Below the pieces are notes generated by a model, which worked only from the letters and a program-made list of their open reading frames with translations, was not told the DNA's origin and made no database searches. A stretch of 64,000 bases of DNA, taken from NCBI RefSeq assembly GCF_000425945.1, contig NZ_AUEK01000007.1, positions 62,001 to 126,000 on the forward strand. The letters are read 5' to 3'. Shown piece after piece: positions 17,122 through 24,869 of this stretch; position 1 is the stretch's first letter, and every line of letters starts with the position of its first letter. The DNA is from Candidatus Solirubrobacter pratensis (GTDB taxonomy: Bacteria; Actinomycetota; Thermoleophilia; Solirubrobacterales; Solirubrobacteraceae). The position numbers and the translations under genes were made by a program.

Positions 17122-17259
17122 GGCGCTCGCCGGCCGGGCGGGTCCGCGACGACCGCCGTGCCGGGCGGTCGCAAATGCCGCGACACCTCGCGGCCTGCCG
17201 CTACCCGGCGCCGGCCGTGCCGGCCGTTCGCCATGCCGCGGAACCCGCGGCCTGCCGCT
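17085..17259. repeat. Three tandem imperfect palindromic repeats (55-63 bp each)
   Basis: Units at 17085-17139, 17140-17202 and 17203-17259 share a layout: a stem, a core (AAATGCC in two, CATGCC in the third), a second stem, and in the last two an identical end CGCGGCCTGCCGCT. The middle unit holds two perfect stems, CGACCGCC/GGCGGTCG (17150-17171) and GCCGCGA/TCGCGGC (17177-17194). The array starts 3 bases after the stop of the HD-GYP gene. It resembles REP/BIME-type extragenic palindromes. A diverged relative may lie at about 9350-9450, which shares GCGCCGGGCGAGC. Confidence 0.55.
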
Positions 17260-17262
17260 CCG

Positions 17263-18711
17263 CTAGGAGGCCGCGGCGGGGCGCGGGCCCGCGCCGCGGG
17301 CGGCGTCGGCCGCGCGGGCCGAAAGATCCGCGACCCAACCCGGCTCCGCGCTGCCCCGCTCAGGCGCGACGGCCCGCTGGAGCGCGGCGACGACGCCCGG
17401 GTCGTACGCGTGCGACTCCTGGTGGAGCAGCGCGAGCGCTCGCTCGGGCGTCCAGGCGGGGCGGTAGACGCGGTCGGAGACGAGCGCGTCGTAGACGTCG
17501 CAGACGGCGAGGATGCGCGTTTGCAGATTGAGCTCGGGCGCCTTCAGGCCGCGCGGGTAGCCGCTTCCGTCGAGGCGCTCGTGGTGATCGGAGACGAGGC
17601 GGCAGATCTCCGCGGGGAAGCCTCCGAGCTCGTCGAGCAGCTTGCGCCCGTCGCCGGGGTGGCGCTTGATCGCGGCGAACTCCTCGTCGGCCAGCGCAGC
17701 CGGCTTCTGCAGGATCTCCAGCGGCACCGAGAGCTTCCCGATGTCGTGCAGCAGCCCGCCGACCGCCAGGTGGCGCCGCGCGGTGGCGGAGAGCTTGAGG
17801 TCGTCGCCGACGCGCGCGGCGAGGAGGGCGACGCGGCGGGTGTGATCGCCGGTGGACTCGTCCCGCGCGGCGAGCCTGGCCATCAGCGCGTGCACGCGCG
17901 GGCCGAGGTACGCGGCCTCGGACTCGACGAGCTCGGCGGCGCTCAGGTCGCCGACCAACGGGCGCGACGCGCCGGCGCGGCGGATGTCGAGCGCGGCGGG
18001 GATGCCGACGAGCGCGACCGCGGCGATCTCGAGGAAGTGGCCGATGAAGAAGGCGAGCGTCATCGAGCCGATGACGAGGTTCGCGTACAGCGCGATGGCG
18101 AGCCAGGCGCAGCCGGCCGCGACGGCGAGGTCCGTCCAGCGGTGCGTCAGCGTGTAGGTGCGGAGCGCGCGGACGACGAGGAGGAGCAGCGTCGCGGCGC
18201 CGGCGGCGAGCAGCCCGATCGCGGGCGCGGACTTCGGCTGCGGCACGGCGGGCACGATCGAGGAGTCGATCAGCGCGAGCGCGCCGAGCCCGAGCACGCC
18301 GGCGAACAGCCCCGCCTGCAGCGCGAGCAAGGGCTCGACGTTGCGGGTCCGGCGCAGCGGCGGCAGCGCGGTCAGCGCGAGCAGGTACGCGCCGACCGGG
18401 ATCGAGAGCCCGCCGGCGAGCGCGATCACGCCGTTGTCGCCGACGAGGACGCCGGGCGTGGACATTCCGTGGACCGCGAACAGCGCGGTCATCGTCGAGA
18501 AGGCGGTGCCCATCAGGACCGCGCGTCCGTCGCGGGCACGCGCGCCTGACACGGTGAGGCCGAGCGAGGCGAAGCTCGTGAGCGCCGCGGCGCCGGCGAC
18601 CAGGCCGAAATGGAGGTCCTTCGACATCATCACGACGTGCGAGCCGGCCACCGCGACGACCACCGCCGGGACGAGGACGGCGAGGGCGAGGACGATGCGG
18701 GTCCGGACCAT
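17263..18711 (-). CDS. Membrane-bound HD-GYP domain protein
   Basis: The 482-residue protein has about eight hydrophobic segments in residues 1-240, with short loops, then a cytoplasmic HD-GYP domain: 'DESTGDHTRRVALLAARVG', 'LLHDIGKLSVPLEILQKP' (HD pair near residue 320), 'HHERLDGSGYPRGLKAPE' (GYP near residue 372) and 'CDVYDALVSDRVYRP'. HD-GYP proteins hydrolyse cyclic di-GMP or related signals; the metal ligands seen here appear complete. The membrane part may sense a ligand or redox state. It is divergent from murQ, with a DasR/NagR-like operator in the 110-bp gap, so it could share amino-sugar control, though this is inference. Confidence 0.85.
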   Translation of the reverse strand: MVRTRIVLALAVLVPAVVVAVAGSHVVMMSKDLHFGLVAGAAALTSFASLGLTVSGARARDGRAVLMGTAFSTMTALFAVHGMSTPGVLVGDNGVIALAGGLSIPVGAYLLALTALPPLRRTRNVEPLLALQAGLFAGVLGLGALALIDSSIVPAVPQPKSAPAIGLLAAGAATLLLLVVRALRTYTLTHRWTDLAVAAGCAWLAIALYANLVIGSMTLAFFIGHFLEIAAVALVGIPAALDIRRAGASRPLVGDLSAAELVESEAAYLGPRVHALMARLAARDESTGDHTRRVALLAARVGDDLKLSATARRHLAVGGLLHDIGKLSVPLEILQKPAALADEEFAAIKRHPGDGRKLLDELGGFPAEICRLVSDHHERLDGSGYPRGLKAPELNLQTRILAVCDVYDALVSDRVYRPAWTPERALALLHQESHAYDPGVVAALQRAVAPERGSAEPGWVADLSARAADAARGAGPRPAAAS

Positions 18712-18776
18712 GTCCCGGGTGATCGGCGCGCAGCGCGCGTCTTTGAGTGCGCAGGGGCCCCCTCGACGAGCCTCGG

Positions 18777-18792
18777 AGTGGTCTTGACCACC
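18777..18792. promoter_or_regulatory. dre-like operator upstream of murQ
   Basis: AGTGGTCTTGACCACC contains the perfect palindrome GTGGTC-TT-GACCAC. It matches the known DasR/NagR (YvoA) operator consensus, roughly ASTGGTCTAGACCAST, with one central substitution. It lies 29 nt before the murQ ATG. The gene for a GntR/UTRA regulator is two steps downstream. Confidence 0.75.
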
Positions 18793-18821
18793 CGCGAACC
18801 ACCTGCGATCGTCCGCGCGCG

Positions 18822-19727
18822 ATGGACCTGGCCGGGCTGACGACGGAAGGGCGCGCCGCCGGGCTGGCCGGCCTCGACCGGCTCCCGACGGTCGAGATCG
18901 TACGCGCCGTCGTGCGCGGGCACGCCGACGTGCTCGAGGCCGTCGCGGCCGCCGAGCCGGCGATCGCCGCCCTCGCGGACGCGGCCGCCGAGCGGATGGA
19001 CGCCGGCGGCCGGGTGATCTACGTGGGCGCCGGGAGCGGCGGCCGGCTGGCGCTCGTCGACGCCGCCGAATGGGGGCCCACGTTCAGCGAGGACCACGCG
19101 ATCGCGCTCGTGGCGGGGATCGACGAGATCCCGGGGTCGCCCGCGGAGGCGGCGGCGGAAGACGACGCGCAGGCGGGCGCGGCGGCGATCCGCGCGCTGG
19201 CGCCGCGCGGCGAGGACGTGGTGATCGGCGTGACCGCGAGCGGGCGGACGCCGTACGTGGTGAGCGCGCTCGGGGCCGCGCGCGAAGTGGACGCGGGCCG
19301 CCATGCGCGCCCCCTCACCGCCGCGATCACCTGCGCCCCCTTCGACGCCCCGGCCGACCACCGGATCGAGACGCCCGTCGGCCCCGAGGTGATCTCCGGC
19401 TCCACGCGCCTGAAGGCCGGCACCGCCCAGAAGCTCGTCCTCAACGCGTTCTCGACCGCGACCATGGTCCGCCGCGGACGCACGTACGGGAACCTGATGG
19501 CCGGCATGCGCGTGGCCAACGAGAAGCTCCGCGCCCGCGCCGTCCGCGTCTGCGTCCTGGCCACGGACTGCAGCGATGCCGAGGCCCGCCGGGCGCTCGA
19601 GCAGGCGGACGACGACGTCGCTCAGGCCGTCGTGATGCTCGCCGCGAACGTCGACGCGGCCACCGCGAAGGCGCGGCTGAACGCGTCGCACGGCGCGATC
19701 CGAGCCGCCGTGGAAAAGTGGTCTTGA
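18822..19727 (+). CDS. murQ: N-acetylmuramic acid 6-phosphate etherase MurQ
   Basis: MurQ cleaves the lactyl ether of MurNAc-6-phosphate to GlcNAc-6-phosphate and D-lactate in cell-wall sugar salvage. The 301-residue protein is a SIS-fold enzyme: 'GRVIYVGAGSGGRLALVDAAEWGPTF' near residue 65, a catalytic glutamate in 'AAAEDDAQAGAAAI', 'GVTASGRTPYV', and 'LKAGTAQKLVLNAFSTATMV' with 'TYGNLMAGMRVANEKL', the family signature, near residues 210-235. It opens the amino-sugar operon. Its stop codon lies inside the second operator at 19717. Confidence 0.92.
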   Translation: MDLAGLTTEGRAAGLAGLDRLPTVEIVRAVVRGHADVLEAVAAAEPAIAALADAAAERMDAGGRVIYVGAGSGGRLALVDAAEWGPTFSEDHAIALVAGIDEIPGSPAEAAAEDDAQAGAAAIRALAPRGEDVVIGVTASGRTPYVVSALGAAREVDAGRHARPLTAAITCAPFDAPADHRIETPVGPEVISGSTRLKAGTAQKLVLNAFSTATMVRRGRTYGNLMAGMRVANEKLRARAVRVCVLATDCSDAEARRALEQADDDVAQAVVMLAANVDAATAKARLNASHGAIRAAVEKWS

Positions 19728-19752
19728 CCAATCCTTGACCACTCTGTAGGCT
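19717..19752 (+). promoter_or_regulatory. Second dre-like operator with embedded promoter of the GntR gene
   Basis: AGTGGTCTTGACCAAT (19717-19732) is a second operator copy, followed by a half site TTGACCACT (19735-19743). A -35-like TTGACC at 19724-19729 and a -10-like TAGGCT at 19747-19752 are exactly 17 bp apart, so repressor bound to the operator would cover the -35. This predicts autoregulation of the regulator and its operon. Confidence 0.7.
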
Positions 19753-19771
19753 GCCGCGCCGGAGAGGGTGG

Positions 19772-20506
19772 ATGAGCGGTCTCGCGCACACCAACGGCCG
19801 GTCGAGCAAGCAGGCGCTGGTCCGCGACCAGGTCCTGACGATGCTCGACGAGCTGACCGTCGGCGACGCGCTGCCGTCCGAGCGCCGCCTCTCCACGGAG
19901 CTCCAGGTGAGCCGGCCGACGCTGCGCGCCGTGCTCGACGAGCTCGTCCGCGAGGGCCTCCTGCTGCGCAGGCACGGAAGCGGCACCTACGTCGCGGAGC
20001 CGAAGATCGCGCTCCCGCTGACGATGACGTCCTTCAGCGAGGACATGTCGCGCCGCGGCATGGTCCCGAGCAGCCGCGTCGTCGCCTTCGAGGTCACGAC
20101 CGCCGGCGCCAAGCTCGGCCAGCGCCTGCAGCTGTCGCCCGTCGAGGAGGTGTGGGTGATCACGCGTCTGCGCCTCGCCGACGACGAGACGATGGCGATC
20201 GAGTGGCTGCACGCCCCGCGCCGCTTCCTCCCGGATCTCAAGCGCGAGGACCTCGCGCAGCAGTCCTTCTACGAGCTTCTCAACGAGCGCCAGGGCATCG
20301 TGATCGCCAAAGGCGTCCAGACGATCGAGCCGACGGTGACCAGCCAGGAGGAGGCCGACCTGCTCGGCGTTCCGGTGCACTCGCCGGCCTTCCTCTTCGA
20401 GCGGACAACCGAGGGCGAGGGAGGGGAGGTGGTGGAGTTCGTGAGGTCCGTGTACCGCGGGGACCGGTATCGGCTGGTGACGGAGCTTCGGCCGGCGCTG
20501 CGGTAG
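19772..20506 (+). CDS. GntR/HutC-family regulator, DasR/NagR-like
   Basis: The 244-residue protein has an N-terminal winged helix (VGDALPSERRLSTELQVSRPTLRAVLDEL region, residues 30-60, ending 'RRHGSGTYVAEP') and a C-terminal UTRA ligand domain (residues 90-240, ending 'VVEFVRSVYRGDRYRLVTEL'). DasR and NagR of this family bind GlcN-6-P or GlcNAc-6-P and repress amino-sugar uptake and catabolism. Two matching operators flank murQ, and the surrounding genes fit this role. Start is the ATG at 19772 with a GGAGAGG ribosome binding site 6 nt upstream, in contrast to the many leaderless genes here. Confidence 0.88.
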   Translation: MSGLAHTNGRSSKQALVRDQVLTMLDELTVGDALPSERRLSTELQVSRPTLRAVLDELVREGLLLRRHGSGTYVAEPKIALPLTMTSFSEDMSRRGMVPSSRVVAFEVTTAGAKLGQRLQLSPVEEVWVITRLRLADDETMAIEWLHAPRRFLPDLKREDLAQQSFYELLNERQGIVIAKGVQTIEPTVTSQEEADLLGVPVHSPAFLFERTTEGEGGEVVEFVRSVYRGDRYRLVTELRPALR

Positions 20507-20529
20507 CAGGCGCCGGAACACGAGGGAGC

Positions 20530-20590
20530 GCCGGCCGCCCGAAGGCGGCCGGCAGGTGCGACGTTGCGCCGCCCGCTGCAACGGGCGACG
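20530..20590 (+). terminator. Hairpin cluster between regulator and ABC operon
   Basis: A perfect 10-bp stem GCCGGCCGCC/GGCGGCCGGC with CGAA loop (20530-20553) is followed by two mutually exclusive stems: CGTTGC/GCAACG (20562-20583) and CGCCCG/CGGGCG (20570-20587). This could be a partial terminator or processing site that adjusts transporter expression relative to the regulator. No T-run. Confidence 0.45.
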
Positions 20591-20631
20591 CCTCAAATCA
20601 TCCCACCCGCAAGCGGTGGAGAGGAGGACGT

Positions 20632-21924
20632 GTGAGGAATCTCAGGTTCGCGGCGGCCGCGGCGACGCTGCTCGCCGCCGTGGTCGTGGGCGGCTGCGGG
20701 GGCGGCGACGACGGTTCGAGCAAGGCCACGGGCGCGAGCAAGAGCGCGAAGCTCTCGGGCTCGATCAGCGTCTGGATCATGGATCCCGGCTCGCCGAAGA
20801 TCCAGGACGTCGTCAAGCAGTACGCGACGGACTTCCAGGCGAAGAACCCCGGCACCACGGTCGACATCGAGTTCGTCCCGTGGGCGCAGGCCCACGACAA
20901 GTTCGTGACCGCGATCGCGGGCGGCAAGGTGCCCGACGTCGCGGAGATGGGCACCACCTGGACGCCGGAGTTCGCGGCGCAGGGCGGGCTCGTCGAGCAG
21001 CCCGAGTTCAAGGCCGGCGACTACGTCTCCAGCCTCGTCGACGCGGCGACCTATCAGGGCAAGGTCTATGGCAAGCCGTGGTACGCGGGCGCGCGCGCCC
21101 TGATCTACCGCAAGGACATCCTCGAGAAGGCCGGCATCGACAACCCGCCGGCCAACTGGGACGAGATGATGGCCGCCGCCAAGGCGATCAAATCCAAGGT
21201 CCCGAACGTCTTCCCGGTCAGCTACACGGGCCTGAGCGAGCACATGTACCTGCCGACGATCTGGCAGGCCGGCGGCCAGATCGCCACCCAGGACGGCGAC
21301 ACCTGGAAGTCCGCACTGAACTCGCCTGAGGCGGCGAAGGCGCTCGAGTACTACGCGTCCTTCTACAAGGACGGGCTCGATCCCAAGGCCGCCGTCGGCT
21401 GGGAGGAGCCCGACGCCCAGACCGCGTTCATCAACGGCGACGTCGCGATGCTGATCGCCGGCGGCTGGACGTACAACTCGATCATCGACACCAAGCCGGC
21501 GCTCGAGAAGAAGATCGGCACCGCGCTCGAGCCGGCCGGCCCGTCCGGCAAGGACACCGCGTTCGCCGGCGGGAGCCACCTCGTGCAGTTCCAGGAGTCC
21601 AAGAACAAGGACCTCGGCGCCGCGTTCGTCGACTTCATGCTCCAGCCGTCGGAGCTGAACAAGTTCACCAGCGCGGTCGGCTTCCTGCCGGGCACGACGG
21701 AGGGAATCAAGGCCTCGGGCTACCTCGAGGACCCCGTGCGCAAGCCGTTCGCCGAGCAGCTGCTCGAGCACTCGGCGGTCTACCCGCCGTCACCGAAGTG
21801 GGGCGGCCTGGAGGGCGCCAACATCTTCGACGGCCAGATCCAGAAGGTGATGAAGGGCCAGGCGACGCCGCAGCAGGCGGTCGCCGAGCTCGCCAAGAAG
21901 ATGGACGAGGAGTTCGCCGGGTGA
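20632..21924 (+). CDS. ABC sugar-binding lipoprotein (family 1 solute-binding)
   Basis: The 430-residue lipoprotein binds a sugar outside the cell for the adjacent permeases. A signal peptide 'AAAATLLAAVVVGGCGGG' ends in a lipid-modified cysteine near residue 22, followed by a Gly/Ser/Lys linker. The mature part is a type II periplasmic-binding fold: 'GSISVWIMDPG', 'FEAKNPG'-like 'FQAKNPGTTVDIEFVPWAQAHDK', 'IAGGKVPDVAEMGTTW', 'YGKPWYAGARALIYRKDI'. Start is the GTG at 20632, 5 nt after GAGGAGGA. Context with murQ and nagA suggests an N-acetylated amino sugar or peptidoglycan/chitin fragment as ligand. Its stop overlaps the next start (GTGA). Confidence 0.88.
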   Translation: MRNLRFAAAAATLLAAVVVGGCGGGDDGSSKATGASKSAKLSGSISVWIMDPGSPKIQDVVKQYATDFQAKNPGTTVDIEFVPWAQAHDKFVTAIAGGKVPDVAEMGTTWTPEFAAQGGLVEQPEFKAGDYVSSLVDAATYQGKVYGKPWYAGARALIYRKDILEKAGIDNPPANWDEMMAAAKAIKSKVPNVFPVSYTGLSEHMYLPTIWQAGGQIATQDGDTWKSALNSPEAAKALEYYASFYKDGLDPKAAVGWEEPDAQTAFINGDVAMLIAGGWTYNSIIDTKPALEKKIGTALEPAGPSGKDTAFAGGSHLVQFQESKNKDLGAAFVDFMLQPSELNKFTSAVGFLPGTTEGIKASGYLEDPVRKPFAEQLLEHSAVYPPSPKWGGLEGANIFDGQIQKVMKGQATPQQAVAELAKKMDEEFAG

Positions 21925-22874
21925 GCACCGGCTCCGCAGCCGTCTCCGCGGGGCGCGCCACGCGCGCCCCGCGGGCGGCCGTCCGCCGCGCGGTCAACCG
22001 GCTCACGCTGCCGGTGCTGATGCTGCTGCCGGCGATGGTGATCATCGTCGGCCTCGTCGGCTATCCGCTCGTGCGGACCGTCTACCTGTCGTTCACCGAC
22101 ACCAACCTCGGCAACCTGATCTACGGCGGCGCCGACTGGGTCGGGCTCGACAACTTCAAGGAGGTCTTCAGCGACGAGCACCTGCGCACGTCGCTGGTGA
22201 ACACCGTCGTGTTCGGCACCGCCTGCGTGATCGGCACGATGGCGCTCGGCTTCGCGGTCGCGCTGCTGCTCAACCAGCGCCTGCGCGGCAACGTGTTCTT
22301 CTCGATCGCCGTCCTGCTCCCGTGGGCGGTCCCCGCCCTGGCGGCGAGCGCGATCTGGAAGTGGCTGTTCGACAGCCGCTACGGCTTCGTCAACTGGGCG
22401 CTGGTGAATCTCGGCTTCGGCTCCTTCCAGGACTACGCGTGGTTCGCCGGGCGCTTCTCCGCCTACGTCGCGATCTTCGTCACCGTCGTCTGGCAGTCGT
22501 TCCCGTTCATCGCGCTGTCGCTGCTCGCCGGCCTGCAGACGCTGCCGCAGGAGACCCTCCAGGCCGCAGCGGTGGACGGCGCGGGGCCGTGGCAGCGCTT
22601 CCGCCTCGTGACGCTGCCGCTGCTGCGGCCGATCGTCGCCGTGCTGGTCGTCTTCTCGACCATCTGGGACTTCAAGATCTTCGACCAGATCTACGTGATG
22701 GCGGCAGGCGTGCCGGACCGCTCGGCGGACACCGCCGCGGTGGCCGCCTACCGCGAGGGCTTCGCGCTCTCGCACTACGGGCTCGGCTCGGCGGTCGCGG
22801 TGGTGCTGTTCGTGATCCTGCTCGTCTTCTCGATCCTGTACGTGCGGCTGATCGGGCGGGAGGGGGACCTGTGA
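21921..22874 (+). CDS. ABC sugar permease, MalF/UgpA type
   Basis: The 317-residue inner-membrane protein has six hydrophobic segments and the EAA loop 'LPQETLQAAAVDGAGPWQRFRLVTLPLLRPI' near residue 215, which docks the ATPase. It starts with GTG at 21921 overlapping the binding-protein stop, and its own TGA overlaps the ATG of the second permease, so the three are tightly coupled. It forms a heterodimer with the next gene product. Confidence 0.9.
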   Translation: MSTGSAAVSAGRATRAPRAAVRRAVNRLTLPVLMLLPAMVIIVGLVGYPLVRTVYLSFTDTNLGNLIYGGADWVGLDNFKEVFSDEHLRTSLVNTVVFGTACVIGTMALGFAVALLLNQRLRGNVFFSIAVLLPWAVPALAASAIWKWLFDSRYGFVNWALVNLGFGSFQDYAWFAGRFSAYVAIFVTVVWQSFPFIALSLLAGLQTLPQETLQAAAVDGAGPWQRFRLVTLPLLRPIVAVLVVFSTIWDFKIFDQIYVMAAGVPDRSADTAAVAAYREGFALSHYGLGSAVAVVLFVILLVFSILYVRLIGREGDL

Positions 22875-23701
22875 TGCGCCGGCTGCGCAAGCGCGGCTGG
22901 ATGTACGCGGCGATGCTCGTCGTCTGCGTCTTCGCGCTGTTCCCCGTTTACTACGTGCTGATCACCTCGCTCAAGACGCGCGAGGAGATCTACTCGCGCA
23001 CGCCCGACCTGTGGCCGAACCACCCGAACTGGGGCGAGTACACGCGCGTGCTCGGCGAAGGCCACGTCGGGCGGGCGCTCGTGAACTCGCTGATCGTCGC
23101 GAGCGGGACGACCGTCGTCTGCCTGCTCGTCGGCGCGCTCGCCGCCTACGCGCTCGCGCGCTTCCGCTTGAAGCTCACGCACGTGCTGCTGATGCTCGTG
23201 CTGATGACGCAGATGTTCCCGCTCGTCGTGCTCGTCATCCCGCTGTTCGTGATGATGCGCAAGGCGGACCTGCTCGGCACCTACTGGAGCCTGATCGTCA
23301 CCTACCTGGCGTTCAGCGTTCCGCTCGCGATCTGGGTCATGCGCAGCTTCATCCTCGCGATCCCGGAGGAGCTCGAGCACGCGGCGCGGATCGACGGCGC
23401 GACGCGGATCGGCGCGATGGTGCGCGTCGTCCTGCCGCTGGCGGCGCCCGGCCTGGCGACGGTCGCGGTGCTGAGCTTCCTCGAGGGCTGGAAGGAGTTC
23501 CTGCTCGCGCTCACGTTCCTCAACGACGAGTCCAAGAAGACGGTGCCGCTCGTGCTGCAGTCGTTCGTGGGGCGCGGTGACGTCGACTGGGCCGCGGTGA
23601 TGGCGACGAGCGTGCTCTACACGCTGCCCGTGGCGATCGTGTTCGTGTTCGCGCGCAAGCATCTGATGACGGCGCGGACCGCAGGGGCGGTCAAAGGATG
23701 A
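22874..23701 (+). CDS. ABC sugar permease, MalG/UgpE type
   Basis: The 275-residue membrane protein has six hydrophobic helices and the EAA motif 'IPEELEHAARIDGATRIGAMVRVVLPLAAPG' near residue 165. The start ATG shares its A with the preceding stop. Together with the upstream permease it forms the translocation pore. A GGGCGACG/CGTCGCCC stem (23702-23735) follows its stop and may trim or attenuate the message before nagA. Confidence 0.9.
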   Translation: MRRLRKRGWMYAAMLVVCVFALFPVYYVLITSLKTREEIYSRTPDLWPNHPNWGEYTRVLGEGHVGRALVNSLIVASGTTVVCLLVGALAAYALARFRLKLTHVLLMLVLMTQMFPLVVLVIPLFVMMRKADLLGTYWSLIVTYLAFSVPLAIWVMRSFILAIPEELEHAARIDGATRIGAMVRVVLPLAAPGLATVAVLSFLEGWKEFLLALTFLNDESKKTVPLVLQSFVGRGDVDWAAVMATSVLYTLPVAIVFVFARKHLMTARTAGAVKG

Positions 23702-23780
23702 GGGCGACGACTCGCGCTGCGCGCTCGCGTCGCCCCGAGCAATCGCCTGGAGCGCGATTCTCCCGGGCGAGGTGGACCCG

Positions 23781-24869
23781 ATGAGGCTGGGCGTCGAGGC
23801 CGCGCTGGTCGACGGCGCGCTGCTGCCGGGCGACGTCGAGATCGACGACGGCGTCATCCAGGCCGTCGGCGTCGCGGGGCACGGGTCCGGCATCGCCGCG
23901 CCCGGCTTCGTCGACCTCCAGGTCAACGGCTTCGCCGGGGTCGACCTGATGGCCGCCGACCGCGACGGCTACGTCCGCGTGGGCGAGGCGCTGCTGGAGG
24001 CCGGCACGACGGCGTTCCAGCCGACGTTCGTGACCGCGCCCGAGCAGGCCCACCTCGCCGCGCTGAGGGCGATCCCCGCGGACGCCATCGGCCCGCGCAT
24101 CATCGGCGCCCACCTCGAGGGCCCGTTCCTGTCGCCCAAGCGGCTCGGCGTGCACGACGAGGGCGGCCTCGCCACCCCGGATCTCGCGCTGCTGCGGCGC
24201 CTGCTCGACGCCGCCCACGTCTCCCAGGTCACGCTCGCGCCCGAGCTGCCGGGCGCGTTCGAGCTGATCGACGAGCTCGTGGCTCGCGGGATCGTCGTCT
24301 CGGCCGGCCACACCGACGCGACCGCCGCCGAGGCGCACCTCGCGTTCGACCGGGGCGTGAGCACCGTCACGCACCTGTTCAACGCGATGCGCCACAGCAC
24401 GCCGCGCGACCCGAGCATCGCGCTCGCGGCGCTCGCGCGCCAGGACGTGATCGTGCAGGTGATCGTCGACCTGCACCACGTCGCGTCCGACACGGTGCTG
24501 GTCGCCTGGCAGGCGGCGACCGACCGCTTCGCGCTGGTCACCGACGCCGCGCCGGCGGCAGGGATGGGCGACGGCGAGTTCGTGCTCGGCGGGCGACGCA
24601 TCCACGCGTCCGACGGCGTCGTGCGGGGGCCCGAGGGCCAGCTGGCCGGGTCGGCGCTGACGATGATCGACGCGGTGCGCAACCTGCACGGGCTGGGCGT
24701 CGGGCTGCAGGATGCCCTGCGGGCCGCCGCCGAGGTCCCCGCGCGCGTGGTCCGCAGGCCGGATCTGGGACGCTTGATCCCTGGGGCGCGTGCCGACGTG
24801 GTCGTCCTCGACGATCGGCTCGACGTGCGCCGAGTGCTGGTCGACGGGGGTGAACGTGTCGCTCGCTAG
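23781..24869 (+). CDS. nagA: N-acetylglucosamine-6-phosphate deacetylase NagA
   Basis: NagA removes acetate from GlcNAc-6-phosphate. The 362-residue amidohydrolase has 'APGFVDLQVNGFAGVDL' near residue 40, the metal glutamate in 'GAHLEGPFLSP' near residue 112, histidines in 'SAGHTDAT' near residue 175 and 'VTHLFNAMRH' near residue 195, and the catalytic aspartate in 'LVTDAAPAAG' near residue 255. I use the ATG at 23781, 8 nt after GGCGAGG, rather than the GTG 9 nt upstream. It acts after MurQ and before the SIS deaminase in the same operon. Confidence 0.92.
   Translation: MRLGVEAALVDGALLPGDVEIDDGVIQAVGVAGHGSGIAAPGFVDLQVNGFAGVDLMAADRDGYVRVGEALLEAGTTAFQPTFVTAPEQAHLAALRAIPADAIGPRIIGAHLEGPFLSPKRLGVHDEGGLATPDLALLRRLLDAAHVSQVTLAPELPGAFELIDELVARGIVVSAGHTDATAAEAHLAFDRGVSTVTHLFNAMRHSTPRDPSIALAALARQDVIVQVIVDLHHVASDTVLVAWQAATDRFALVTDAAPAAGMGDGEFVLGGRRIHASDGVVRGPEGQLAGSALTMIDAVRNLHGLGVGLQDALRAAAEVPARVVRRPDLGRLIPGARADVVVLDDRLDVRRVLVDGGERVAR

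Noticed and set aside
17037..17234. Small minus-strand frame of 65 codons over the repeat array
   Set aside because: Its internal repeats simply mirror the DNA repeat units; no ribosome binding site or domain.
17085..17259. CRISPR array
   Set aside because: The three units are palindromic throughout, lack uniform unique spacers, and have no cas genes nearby.
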